The position numbers and the translations under genes were made by a program. A DNA stretch of 64,000 nucleotides from Halomonas sp. NO4 (lineage in GTDB: Bacteria > Pseudomonadota > Gammaproteobacteria > Pseudomonadales > Halomonadaceae), in contig NZ_WHMA01000011.1 in NCBI RefSeq assembly GCF_010994375.1, forward strand, positions 33,469-97,468. The letters run 5' to 3'. Numbering within the stretch: position 1 is the first letter of the stretch; each line of letters begins with the position of its first letter. Below are positions 15,960 to 27,003 of the stretch, piece by piece. The notes below the pieces were generated by a model. That model was not told the origin of the DNA and did no database searches. It saw only the letters and a list, made by a program, of their open reading frames with translations.

Positions 15960-17351
15960 TCAGTCGCTGCCCGTCGGCGCCTCCCCGAGCGGTGGCAGCG
16001 CCAGTATTTCGCGCCGCAGCTCGGCCATGCGGCCGGCCAGCGTCCGGTCCCAGTCGGCCAGGGCGTCGCTCGCCTCCGTCGAGAGGGCGGCGGCGGCCGG
16101 GGCCGCGCGAAAGTCCGCCAGCAGGCCGCGTTGGCTGGCGAGGTCCTGGAAATCGCCGAGCAGCGTCTGGCGGGCGGGCAGGCGGTCGAGCAGCTCGCGG
16201 TGCCGGTCGGGGGCCAGTTCGCCCAGGTAGCGAACGCGCTTGACCGTCTTGCGCAGCGCGTGGATCGCCTCGTCGGGAGCGTCGTCATCCAGCGCTCGCC
16301 ACTGGGTATCGTGCCGGGCCATGCGCTCGCCGAGCACCTGCTCGATGGCCTCGGGCTCCAGGCTTTTGAGCAGGTTGCGCAGCGGCTTGGCGTCGAGCGC
16401 GTCGCGCCAGCGCTGCAGCTCCTTCTGGTAACGGCGGCTGGCCAGGCGCTGGCACAGCGCGCGGTGTTCGGCCTCGGCCTGATCGTGCAGCCAGGCGGCC
16501 ACGGCCGGCGCGATGGGGCCCCGCTCGCCCTCGGGGCGGGTCGCCAGGCCCATCAGGAAGACATCCAGGTCGCGCAGGCGGCTGGTGGCGCGGGCGCTGC
16601 GTGTCACGCCCTTGAGGGCCTTCTTGACCTTGGGCTTGGGCGTGATGGCGAGCAGCGACTCGGCGATGGCCCGGCTGCGCCGCAGGTTGACCCGGTACTG
16701 GTGGAGGAACTCGGGGTCCCAGCCCGCCTTCACGCCCGGCTCCAGGTCGCGGACCCGCTGGTAGTGGTGGAGGAGTCGGGTTCGGATGCGCTCGGGCAGG
16801 GGAAGCCCGTCCAGGTCCGGCGCCTTGGGAGCGCTGCGCTTGAACAGCGCATGGCTGACCTCCGTCGGTTCGAGGCTGGCCGCGAGGGTGGCGCACCGCT
16901 TGTCGAGCTCCGCCCAGCGCGCGACGGGCAGGGCGAGGTGCAGCGCGCCGCCGGTGGACAGCCGCTCGGGCGGCGGGTCGGCGAGCCACTGGGCCAGTGT
17001 CAGCAGGGCCGGGTTGTGGCCGATGAGGGCGAGGGTGTCGTCGTCCGGGGCGCTCTCCCGAAGCCAGCGGCGCAACTGGCGGGCGTCGAAGACATAGAGG
17101 TCGTCGGCGTGGTGGGCGCGCTTGGTCAGGTCCTGGGCCGGCAGCGCCACGGCCAGGCCGAGCAGGGTCTGGCGGGCGCGGGTGGCGCTGCTCAGGTGAA
17201 GCGCCCCGTCGAAGGCGCCGAGCCGCTCGAGCGGGTGCGCCATGGCGGCGAGCTGACGATGGCCCCGCGGACGCAGCGGGCGTTCGTGGTCCGGCTGATC
17301 GCCCTCGGCTTGGCGCGCCTTGGCATGGCGAATCAGGTACAGGTGTTTCAT
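15960..17351 (-). CDS. SixA-like histidine phosphatase fused to a CHAD domain
   Basis: A 463-residue fusion. Residues 1-160 are a histidine-phosphatase domain: LIRHAKA (phosphohistidine), SSATRARQT, IGHNPALL (second catalytic His), as in SixA. Residues about 200-445 form a CHAD domain, helical and rich in conserved histidines, arginines and lysines (LHQYRVNLRRSRAIAESL, HALRKTVKRVRYLGEL), a fold that binds polyphosphate. GGAGG lies 7 nt before the ATG at 17351; an in-frame start 27 nt upstream lacks such a site. It may couple phosphate removal to polyphosphate granules; this is inference from domain content. Confidence 0.85.
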   Translation of the reverse strand: MKHLYLIRHAKARQAEGDQPDHERPLRPRGHRQLAAMAHPLERLGAFDGALHLSSATRARQTLLGLAVALPAQDLTKRAHHADDLYVFDARQLRRWLRESAPDDDTLALIGHNPALLTLAQWLADPPPERLSTGGALHLALPVARWAELDKRCATLAASLEPTEVSHALFKRSAPKAPDLDGLPLPERIRTRLLHHYQRVRDLEPGVKAGWDPEFLHQYRVNLRRSRAIAESLLAITPKPKVKKALKGVTRSARATSRLRDLDVFLMGLATRPEGERGPIAPAVAAWLHDQAEAEHRALCQRLASRRYQKELQRWRDALDAKPLRNLLKSLEPEAIEQVLGERMARHDTQWRALDDDAPDEAIHALRKTVKRVRYLGELAPDRHRELLDRLPARQTLLGDFQDLASQRGLLADFRAAPAAAALSTEASDALADWDRTLAGRMAELRREILALPPLGEAPTGSD

Positions 17352-17460
17352 GGCGTACCCTCCGAATCCTCTATCCACTCCTCACACTATCGTGGCAACG
17401 GCAAGGTGTCGCCATACGGGACGCGGTTGTCATCGAACGGTAACCGGTCTCCGGGAGGGG

Positions 17461-18546
17461 TCAGTCGCAGAGGGTCCGGGTCGCTTCCTTGCGGCTGAGC
17501 TCGTGGCCCGACGGCAGCGTGGCCGCGGTGTCGGTGAGCCAGGCGGCGAGGTCCGCTTCGGTCTGCTCGCGCTTCGTGTAGCGGGTGAGCATGTGGTAGC
17601 CCTCGGGGTAGAAGGCGAAGCGAATGGCGTCGTCGTCCGACAGGCGATCGAGCAGGACGCAGATGGCCGCCGGGGGAATGATATCATCCTCCCCGCCGTA
17701 GAGGACCAGCGCCGGGCTGGGGAGCGCCTCGGCGGCGGCCAGGGCGGCGTCCATGGCCTGCGTCACGCCGTAGAGGGTGTCGATGCGTGCATGGCGCAGG
17801 ATCAGCGGGTCTTCGGCCATGCGCGCCTTGATCTCGGGGTCGTCGGTGGCCACGATGCCCAGGCGCTGGGTGGTGCGGGCGGAGAAGGTCATGCTGGGGA
17901 AGAGCCGCACGCCGAGCCTCAGGCCCAGCCGCTGGTACCAGGGCATGGTGTCGAAGCCCCACACCGCGGGTGAGATCAGCACGCTGCCGGCCACCGGTGG
18001 CGGGGCCTCGCCGGTCAGGCCGAGGATCGCCACGGCGGCGCCCAGGCTCTTGCCGATCAGGTAGAGCGGCGTCTCGGGATAGCGCTCGCGCAGCAGCTCG
18101 GCGACCAGGGTCACGTCTTCGGCCAGGCGCGCATGGCCCGGCCAGATGCCGCGCTGGTCGGTGGTGCCGAAACCGCGCTGGTCGTGGGCGTAGAGGGTGA
18201 TGTCTTCCTGGGTCAGGGCCTCGGCGAGCACGGTGAAGCTGCCGCTGTGGTCGTTGAAGCCGTGGACGCCGAGCACGATCGCCCGGCGTTCGCCCTTGGC
18301 AGGCCAGTGGCGCAGCGGGAGCCGGTAGCCGTCGTCGGCGATCACCGTATCGCTGTCCAGCCGCGGTGCCTCGGCGCCGGGGCCCGATTCCTGGAATTGC
18401 GGGGTGGCGCAGGCGGTGAGCTGGGTGACAAGCAGGGTGGCGAGGAGAGCGGCGAGCAGCAGTGCCAAGGCGGCGAGCCCGCTCGCGCGTCGGGCGCGAA
18501 ACCGCGGCCCGCGGCCCGACGCCTCACTGCTGCGGCGGAGCGTCAT
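17461..18546 (-). CDS. Lipoprotein alpha/beta hydrolase (lysophospholipase-like)
   Basis: About 361 residues. The N-terminus has basic residues, a long hydrophobic run and the lipobox LTAC, so it is probably an anchored lipoprotein. The hydrolase domain has VHGFNDHSGSF, AHDQRGFG, nucleophile elbow GKSLGAA, GGEDDIIPP and GYHML, as in monoacylglycerol lipase or PldB-type enzymes. Candidate starts are GTG 18585 and ATG 18546; the latter gives a normal signal peptide and overlaps the dciA end by 23 bp. The substrate is probably a lysophospholipid or acylglycerol. Confidence 0.78.
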   Translation of the reverse strand: MTLRRSSEASGRGPRFRARRASGLAALALLLAALLATLLVTQLTACATPQFQESGPGAEAPRLDSDTVIADDGYRLPLRHWPAKGERRAIVLGVHGFNDHSGSFTVLAEALTQEDITLYAHDQRGFGTTDQRGIWPGHARLAEDVTLVAELLRERYPETPLYLIGKSLGAAVAILGLTGEAPPPVAGSVLISPAVWGFDTMPWYQRLGLRLGVRLFPSMTFSARTTQRLGIVATDDPEIKARMAEDPLILRHARIDTLYGVTQAMDAALAAAEALPSPALVLYGGEDDIIPPAAICVLLDRLSDDDAIRFAFYPEGYHMLTRYTKREQTEADLAAWLTDTAATLPSGHELSRKEATRTLCD

Positions 18547-19003
18547 CGCCTCGGTCAGCATGGGCCGCCAGGCGCTCGAGAGCACGCTTGAGGCGCGGAT
18601 CGTCGGTACCCTCGGCGCAGGCGGTCAGTTCGTCGCCGGCGGGGCCGGAAAGCTGCCGCGCCTGACGGGGCGGCGCCTTGACGGGGCGCACCGGGCGCAC
18701 CTTGAGGGTAAAGCCGGTCACCGCGGCGAACCCCGGCAGCTGGTGCAGCAGCTCCAGCAGGCGCGGCTGCTCGTAGCGCAGCCAGGTGAGCCACACGGCA
18801 CGGTCGGTGATCAGGGTGAGCCGGCCGTCGCGAAAGCCCCCCACGAAGAGGTGCTCGCCCACTTCCTGGGGCAGGTGACTGCGCAGGTGGTGCTGGGCCT
18901 GCTCGATCAGGCGTGCCGTGCGCATCAGCGGCGCCAGTTCGCCCTGGCCACCCAGCAGGCGTGACATGGGCTGTGCGCGTGAACGCTTAACCTTTATACT
19001 CAT
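18524..19003 (-). CDS. dciA: DciA-like DUF721 protein
   Basis: A 159-residue basic protein with the DUF721 domain (LRSHLPQEVGEHLFVGGFRD, LTLITDRAVWLTWLRYEQPR). DciA-type proteins interact with the replicative helicase DnaB and help load it in bacteria without DnaC. A DUF721 gene next to secA is common in gammaproteobacteria, but here it is divergent from secA. The C-terminal tail is rich in proline and basic residues. Its start at 19003 faces the secA leader across about 165 bp. Confidence 0.8.
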   Translation of the reverse strand: MSIKVKRSRAQPMSRLLGGQGELAPLMRTARLIEQAQHHLRSHLPQEVGEHLFVGGFRDGRLTLITDRAVWLTWLRYEQPRLLELLHQLPGFAAVTGFTLKVRPVRPVKAPPRQARQLSGPAGDELTACAEGTDDPRLKRALERLAAHADRGDDAPPQQ

Positions 19004-19167
19004 GTGCTTGCTTTCTCGGGGCAGACGCTCGATCGCGGGTTGCCGAATCCGCCGGGCGCTGGCCTGCGCCGCTGGCCGAGGCCGGCGGCAACATCTCCCG
19101 CGGCAGGGAGCCCGCTCGGCGCCCGGGACCTGCCAGAGCCTAGCACGCTGAGGAGTGCCTCGACATC

Positions 19168-19515
19168 ATGGCCACCGACGCCCTGCCACACGCCAGTTTT
19201 GCTGAACGCCCGGCCCGACGTCGGGCGGCGTCGCGTTGGTGGCTGGCTGGGCTGTTGGTGGGTTGCCTGCTGCCGGTGGGGTTGACCAGCGTCGAGGCGC
19301 CACGCCTCACCGAGCGCATTGCTCAGATCTGTATCCTGGCGCCGGCCCTGATGCGCGTGCGCTGCCGCCGTGAGGCACGACGTCGCGCCTGGCTGCGCTG
19401 GCCCATGGCGCGCCCCGCCGATATCGCCGTGGCGGTACCGCGGATTGTGCCCGCAGTGCGCTGGGCAGCGGCCCTGGACGTGCTCACGCGTCGCGGTCCA
19501 CCACGGTCTCGCTGA
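19168..19515 (+). CDS. Candidate SecM-like secretion-monitor (arrest peptide) ahead of secA
   Basis: A 115-codon frame with normal high-GC codon use. Residues 14-23 are basic, 24-39 hydrophobic ([16 protein letters not shown]), then SVEA with a plausible cleavage after A44: a secretory signal peptide. The mature part is short and arginine-rich. It ends W99...[13 protein letters not shown], so R108-x-G110-P111 lies four residues from the C-terminus, as R163-A-G165-P166 does in E. coli SecM (W155 upstream, spacing one residue shorter there). The frame ends 97 nt before secA. GAGGAG lies about 12 nt before the ATG. No sequence match to SecM elsewhere is evident, so function is inferred from position, export signal and end motif. 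Confidence 0.6.
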   Translation: MATDALPHASFAERPARRRAASRWWLAGLLVGCLLPVGLTSVEAPRLTERIAQICILAPALMRVRCRREARRRAWLRWPMARPADIAVAVPRIVPAVRWAAALDVLTRRGPPRSR

Positions 19516-19606
19516 CACATCGCTCGCTTCGAGACCCGCCGGCAGGGCGGCTCACGGCCAGTGCCGTGATGTCTGCCGCCGGCCCGTGCCTTTTGCAGAC
19601 TGTGGA
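19505..19606 (+). promoter_or_regulatory. Competing RNA helices between the SecM-like ORF and secA
   Basis: GGTCTCG (19505-19511, covering the last codons of the upstream ORF) pairs perfectly with CGAGACC (19530-19536). CACGGC/GCCGTG (19553-19568) forms a second hairpin. GTCTGC (19571-19576) can pair with GCAGAC (19595-19600), beside the weak secA ribosome site GGA at 19604. CTGCCG (19573-19578) can instead pair upstream with CGGCAG (19540-19545). A ribosome paused on RRGPP would melt the first helix and could change which helix forms. Confidence 0.5.
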
Positions 19607-19612
19607 CGATTC

Positions 19613-22363
<2,751 letters not shown>

Positions 22364-22407
22364 TTGCTGCGCCGCCGTGGGTGGCACTTGAGTAAGGAGA
22401 GGACACG

Positions 22408-23637
22408 ATGGCAGTGGGGGAATCACGCTTTCCGGCGATGCCGGCAATCGAAGGGCTGCGGCTGGGCACCGCCATGGCGGGCATCAAGAAGCCCGACCGG
22501 CGCGACCTGGTGGTGATCGAGGTACCCGAGGGCGCCCGGGTGGCGGGCACCTTCACGCGCAACGCCTTCTGCGCCGCACCGGTGACGGTGGCCCGCGATT
22601 ACCTGGCGGCGTGCACGGCGCGTGATGCCGCGCCGCGCTTCCTGGTGATCAACACCGGCAACGCTAACGCCGGCACCGGCGAGACGGGGCTGCGCGACGC
22701 GCGCGACACCTGCGCGGAGCTGGCCCGGCTGGCCGGGGTCGAGGCAGACACCGTGCTGCCCTTCTCCACCGGGGTGATCGGCGAGCCGCTGCCCATGGAG
22801 CGCCTGCTCGGCGGCCTGCCGGCAGCGGTCGAGTCGCTGGACGACGACGCCGATGCGTGGCAGAAGGCGGGAGAGGGTATCCTCACCACCGATACCCGCC
22901 CCAAGGGCGCCAGCGTCACCTTGGAGATGGGCGATGCCACCGTGACGATCAACGGCATCGCCAAGGGCTCGGGGATGATCCAGCCCAACATGGCGACCAT
23001 GCTCGCTTTCGTTGCCACGGATGCCGCCATCGAGCAGCCGCTGCTCGACTCGTTGTTGCGCGAGACCGTCGACCGCTCCTTCAACTGCATCACCGTGGAC
23101 GGCGACACCTCGACCAACGATGCCTGCATGCTCATCGCCACCGGCCGCGGCGCCCGCGTCGCCGACGAGGAGGCGGTGGCGGTGTTCCGCAACGCTCTGC
23201 AGCGCGTGATGACCGAGCTGGCCCAGGCGATCATCCGCGACGGCGAGGGGGCGACCAAGTTCGTCACCCTGCAGGTCAACGAGGCGGCCAGTCGCGAGGA
23301 GGCCCTGGCCGTGGCCTTCACCGTGGCGCATTCGCCACTGGTGAAAACCGCACTCTACGCCTCGGATGCCAACTGGGGACGCATCCTCGCCGCCGTGGGG
23401 CGGGCGCCGGTGGCGGATTTCGACGTGGAGACGGTGGTCATCGACTTGGGTGACGTGCGGCTGGTGGAGAGTGGCGGGCGCGCGCCCGGCTATACCGAGG
23501 CGGCCGGCAGCACGGTGATGGCGCGCGAGGAGATCCCCATTCGCATCGCCCTGGGACGCGGCGCGGAGAGTGCCACCGTGTGGACCTCCGACCTGTCCCA
23601 CGACTATGTAAGCATCAACGCCGACTACCGTAGCTGA
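22408..23637 (+). CDS. argJ: Bifunctional ornithine acetyltransferase / N-acetylglutamate synthase ArgJ
   Basis: A 409-residue ArgJ. KGSGMIQPNMATMLAF holds the autoprocessing nucleophile T197, where the chain splits into alpha and beta subunits. NTGNANAGTG and the C-terminal SDLSHDYVSINADYRS are typical. It recycles the acetyl group from N-acetylornithine to glutamate and may also acetylate glutamate from acetyl-CoA in arginine synthesis. AAGGAGAGG precedes the start. It follows secA by 44 bp, the usual gammaproteobacterial order. Confidence 0.95.
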   Translation: MAVGESRFPAMPAIEGLRLGTAMAGIKKPDRRDLVVIEVPEGARVAGTFTRNAFCAAPVTVARDYLAACTARDAAPRFLVINTGNANAGTGETGLRDARDTCAELARLAGVEADTVLPFSTGVIGEPLPMERLLGGLPAAVESLDDDADAWQKAGEGILTTDTRPKGASVTLEMGDATVTINGIAKGSGMIQPNMATMLAFVATDAAIEQPLLDSLLRETVDRSFNCITVDGDTSTNDACMLIATGRGARVADEEAVAVFRNALQRVMTELAQAIIRDGEGATKFVTLQVNEAASREEALAVAFTVAHSPLVKTALYASDANWGRILAAVGRAPVADFDVETVVIDLGDVRLVESGGRAPGYTEAAGSTVMAREEIPIRIALGRGAESATVWTSDLSHDYVSINADYRS

Positions 23638-23702
23638 CGGCAGTCGCGGCAGACGAACGAGCCCACGCCACCGGCGGCGCGGGACCAGCGGGATAGAGGT
23701 AA

Positions 23703-24659
23703 ATGAACGCAATGGTGAAGAGAAGGGTGCACGTGGCAGCGGCGGCCATCATCAGCGAGGACAGTCGCAAGGTGCTGTTGGCGCGACGGCCGTCCAACGT
23801 CGACCACGGCGGGATGTGGGAATTTCCCGGCGGCAAGCTGGCACCCTACGAGACGGGGCTCGAGGGCCTCAAGCGCGAGCTGCACGAAGAGCTCGGCGTG
23901 GAGATCCTGCGCGCCCAGCCGCTGATCCGCATCCATCACGAATATCCCGACAAGCACATCCTGCTGGACGTGTGGCAGGTGCACGCCTTCGCCGGCGAGC
24001 CCTTCGGTCGTGAGGGGCAGGCAGTGCGCTGGGTAGCCATGGAGGAACTGGTGGGCTACCCCTTCCCGGCCGCCAACCTGCCGATCCTGCGCGCGGTGAT
24101 GCTGCCGACCGAGTACCTGATCACCGGCGAGGAGAGCGACGAGGCGCGCTTCGATGCCAGCCTGACCCGGGCGCTGACCGAGGATGGCGTGCGCCTGGTG
24201 CAGCTGCGCGCCAAGACCCTCGACGAAGCCGACTACCTGGCCCGCGCCGAGCGCGCGCTGGCGCTGTGCCATGAGCACGGGGCGCGGCTGCTGCTCAACG
24301 GCGAACCCGAGTGGCTGGAGAGCGTCGATGCCGACGGCATCCACCTCACCAGCGAGCGGCTGATGAAGCTGCAGCGTCGCCCCATTGCGGAGGCCAAGTG
24401 GCTCTCCGCCTCTACCCACGATCGCCGCCAGCTGGTGCAGGCGGGGCATATCGGCTGCGACTTCGTCACCCTCTCGCCACTGCGCACCACGCCCTCCCAC
24501 CCCGAGGTGGCGCCCATGGGCTGGCACGACTTCCAGCAGCTCGTGGAGTGCGCCGCCATGCCGGTCTTCGCGCTGGGCGGCATGACCCGCTTCGACGCCA
24601 ACCACGCCCGCGCCGTGGGCGCCCAGGGCATCGCCTCGATCCGCGATTTCTGGAAGTGA
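23703..24659 (+). CDS. Nudix hydrolase fused to ThiE-like domain
   Basis: A 318-residue two-domain protein. Residues 10-135 form a MutT-type Nudix domain with the box GGKLAPYETGLEGLKRELHEE. Residues 150-318 resemble thiamine-phosphate synthase (LVQLRAKTLDEADYLARA, FVTLSPLRTTPSHP, FALGGMT). MutT cleaves 8-oxo-dGTP; the second domain has no proven role in such fusions. The same fusion after argJ is common in Pseudomonas relatives. GAGG lies 3 nt before the start; a second ATG is at 23712. Confidence 0.88.
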   Translation: MNAMVKRRVHVAAAAIISEDSRKVLLARRPSNVDHGGMWEFPGGKLAPYETGLEGLKRELHEELGVEILRAQPLIRIHHEYPDKHILLDVWQVHAFAGEPFGREGQAVRWVAMEELVGYPFPAANLPILRAVMLPTEYLITGEESDEARFDASLTRALTEDGVRLVQLRAKTLDEADYLARAERALALCHEHGARLLLNGEPEWLESVDADGIHLTSERLMKLQRRPIAEAKWLSASTHDRRQLVQAGHIGCDFVTLSPLRTTPSHPEVAPMGWHDFQQLVECAAMPVFALGGMTRFDANHARAVGAQGIASIRDFWK

Positions 24660-24745
24660 CCGGCTTCGCCGGAGCTATAAGTTGGAAGCTTGAAGAGCGC
24701 CGCTTCGCGGCTGGAAGACACGGCTGCGCCGCTTGAAGGATAGAG
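24660..24745. repeat. REP-like run of short palindromes
   Basis: Three imperfect units occur in about 80 bp: CCGGCTTCGCCGG, GCCGCTTCGCGGC and CGGCTGCGCCG, each followed by a similar GGAAG or TTGAAG linker. They fill the gap after the Nudix gene. The layout is that of REP-type intergenic elements. Confidence 0.55.
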
Positions 24746-24778
24746 TGAACGGCAGCGTGGGCAGGCTGGAGCGGAGGT

Positions 24779-24800
24779 CCGATGCCAGGGATGGCATCGG
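24779..24800. terminator. Perfect 9-bp hairpin between convergent genes
   Basis: CCGATGCCA, loop GGGA, TGGCATCGG. It lies between the convergent Nudix and aguB genes. No T run follows on either strand, so it may be a structural repeat or mRNA 3'-end protector and not a terminator. The following 75 bp also look like intergenic repeat sequence. Confidence 0.4.
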
Positions 24801-24875
24801 TAGCGTCCAAGGAAGGATTCACAGCGCCTCCGCGAAAGCCTGCCCCCGGTTTTGCCGTGAACGTTCGGCTTGTGT

Positions 24876-25778
24876 CTAGTCCCGGTAGCGTCGAGTCAGG
24901 TCGCCGTAGGCGTCGATGCGGCGATCGCGCAAATAGGGCCAGATGCGCCGGATCTCCTCGCCGCGCTCCATGTCGAGGGTCACCAACAGGCGTTCGGGTT
25001 CGTTGCCGGCGTGGGCCAGCAGCTCGCCCTGGGGGCCGCAGATGAAGCTGCCGCCCCAGAAGTTCACGCCCGGGCTCGCCCCGGAGGGATCCGCCTCGTG
25101 GCCGACCCGGTTGGCGACCAGCACCGGTACGCCGTTGGCCACGGCATGGCTGCGCTGGATCAGCGTCCAGGCATCCTTCTGGCGGGTCTTCTCCGGCTTG
25201 TCGTCCGGCGGGTGCCAGCCGATGGCGGTGGGGTAGAGCAGCAGCTCCGCGCCGGCCAGCGCCATCAGTCGCGCCGCCTCGGGGTACCACTGGTCCCAGC
25301 ATACCAGCACGCCGAGGCGTCCCACCGAGGTGTCGATGGGCGTGAAGCCGTCGCCACGGCTGTCGTCGACGTCGCCCGGGGTGAAGTAGAACTTTTCAAA
25401 GAAGCCCGGATCGTCGGGGATGTGCATCTTGCGGTAGTGGCCGACCCGCCCGCGATCGCGGTCGTAGACCACGGCAGTGTTGTGGTAGAGCCCGGCGGCG
25501 CGGCGCTCGAACAGCGACCCCACCAGCACGATGTCGAGCTCCGCGGCCAGCGCGGCCAAGCGACGGCCGGAGGGGCCATCCAGCGGCTCGGCGAGGTCGA
25601 AGACCGCCGGATCCTCGGTCTGGCAGAAGTAGTGGGTGGCGTGGAGCTCCTGCAGCATCACCAGCTGGGCGCCGGCCGCGGCCAGCTCGCGCACGCCGGC
25701 TTCGCTCTCGGCCAGGCTCTTCTCCTTGTCGGGCCAGGCGGCCTGTTGCACCAGGCCCACCTTGAGGGTGCGGGTCAT
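24876..25778 (-). CDS. aguB: N-carbamoylputrescine amidase AguB
   Basis: A 300-residue nitrilase-superfamily enzyme with the Glu-Lys-Cys triad visible as LQELHATHYF, HYRKMHIPDDPGF and LVCWDQWYPE. The FFEKFYFTPGD stretch is typical of N-carbamoylputrescine amidases, which release putrescine, CO2 and ammonia. Its start overlaps the aguA stop by 4 nt, so both steps from agmatine to putrescine are coupled. Confidence 0.92.
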   Translation of the reverse strand: MTRTLKVGLVQQAAWPDKEKSLAESEAGVRELAAAGAQLVMLQELHATHYFCQTEDPAVFDLAEPLDGPSGRRLAALAAELDIVLVGSLFERRAAGLYHNTAVVYDRDRGRVGHYRKMHIPDDPGFFEKFYFTPGDVDDSRGDGFTPIDTSVGRLGVLVCWDQWYPEAARLMALAGAELLLYPTAIGWHPPDDKPEKTRQKDAWTLIQRSHAVANGVPVLVANRVGHEADPSGASPGVNFWGGSFICGPQGELLAHAGNEPERLLVTLDMERGEEIRRIWPYLRDRRIDAYGDLTRRYRD

Positions 25779-26842
25779 GGGGTCTCTCCTTCGGCTTGGG
25801 GGGCGTCGAGGGCCAGGCTGCCGGCCGGCAGCTGCATGGTCAGGCAGTGCAGGCTGCCGTGCTGGCGCAGCACGCTCGTGCATTCGATGGGCACGATGTC
25901 GCGGTCCGGAAAGGCCTCGCCCAAGGCGGCCAGGGCGCGGCTGTCGGCACCGTCGCCGTAGGTGGGGACCAGAACGGCGCCGTTGATGATCAGGAAGTTG
26001 GCGTAGGTGGCCGGCAGGCGGTGGCCATCCACCGGGTCGAAGCAGGGGCGCGGCCAGGGCAGGGGGATCAGCCGGTAGGGCGCGCCGTCGTGGCGGCGCA
26101 GCGCCTGGAGCTCGCGCTCCATCGCGGTGAATGCCGGATAGTGCGGATCGCTCTCATCGTCGCAGCGCACGTAGGCGATGGTCTGTGGGTCGACGAAGCG
26201 CGCCAGGGTGTCGATGTGACCGTCGGTATCGTCGCCCTCGAGGTGGCCGTGAGAGAGCCACAGTACCCGCTCGATGCCGAGCTCTTCTCCCAGCCGTGCC
26301 GCCAGGGCGTCGCGGTCGAGGTGCGGGTTGCGGTTGTTGTTGAGCAGGCACGACTCGGTGGTGAGCAGGGTTCCCTCGCCGTCGGTCTCCAGGGCGCCGC
26401 CTTCGAGCACCAGGTCCCGCGACGTCACCGGGCAGGCGAAGACCCCGGCATCGGCCAGGTGCCGCGTCAGGCTGTTGTCGCGGCTGGCCGGATACTTGCC
26501 GCCCCAGCCGGTGAAGACGTAGTCGAGCAGCACGAGTTCGCCGTCGCGCTCCACGCCCAGCGGGCCGTGGTCGCGGGCCCAGGTGTCGTCGGCCTCGAGC
26601 TCTAACAGATGCAGGCGGCCGGCGGCGACGCCCAGGTTGGCGAAGCGGGCGGCCAGGTGGGTCTTCGTGGCCGTGTCGGGCACGCTCACCAGCACGTGCT
26701 GGTAGCGCGTGATGGCCACCACCAGAGCCTCCAGCGTCGCCTCGACGCGCTCGAGCAGCGGCGCCCAGTCGCCGTCGGGGCTCGGCCAGGTGAGTTGCAC
26801 GGCATCCTGGGGGTGCCATTCGGGAAGCAGGCGATTGGCCAT
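25775..26842 (-). CDS. aguA: Agmatine deiminase AguA
   Basis: A 355-residue Porphyromonas-type peptidylarginine-deiminase-fold enzyme. TWPSPDGDW, DDTWARDHGP, LEGGALETDGEGTLL, SHGHLEGDDTDGHID and QHGSLHCLTMQ (nucleophile C333) are the family motifs. It converts agmatine to N-carbamoylputrescine. It heads a two-gene operon with aguB and is divergent from the Lol permease gene. Confidence 0.94.
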   Translation of the reverse strand: MANRLLPEWHPQDAVQLTWPSPDGDWAPLLERVEATLEALVVAITRYQHVLVSVPDTATKTHLAARFANLGVAAGRLHLLELEADDTWARDHGPLGVERDGELVLLDYVFTGWGGKYPASRDNSLTRHLADAGVFACPVTSRDLVLEGGALETDGEGTLLTTESCLLNNNRNPHLDRDALAARLGEELGIERVLWLSHGHLEGDDTDGHIDTLARFVDPQTIAYVRCDDESDPHYPAFTAMERELQALRRHDGAPYRLIPLPWPRPCFDPVDGHRLPATYANFLIINGAVLVPTYGDGADSRALAALGEAFPDRDIVPIECTSVLRQHGSLHCLTMQLPAGSLALDAPQAEGETP

Positions 26843-27003
26843 GGGGCAGGACCCTTTTGGTCAGCGTCGAGGGTAGGGAAGCGGGCCGGCGAAATGTAGG
26901 GCCGCCGCGGCCATCTTGCAAGCATCGCGCAAGGCGTCCGCTCGGCAATGCAGCGCTGGACAAAAAACCGTACCATGAGCTCCCGCCGACAAGGAACGCC
27001 ACC

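Noticed and set aside
19000..19518. 172-codon minus-strand frame opposite the SecM-like ORF
   Set aside because: No export signal, motif or ribosome site; the plus-strand frame has a signal peptide and the better context beside secA.
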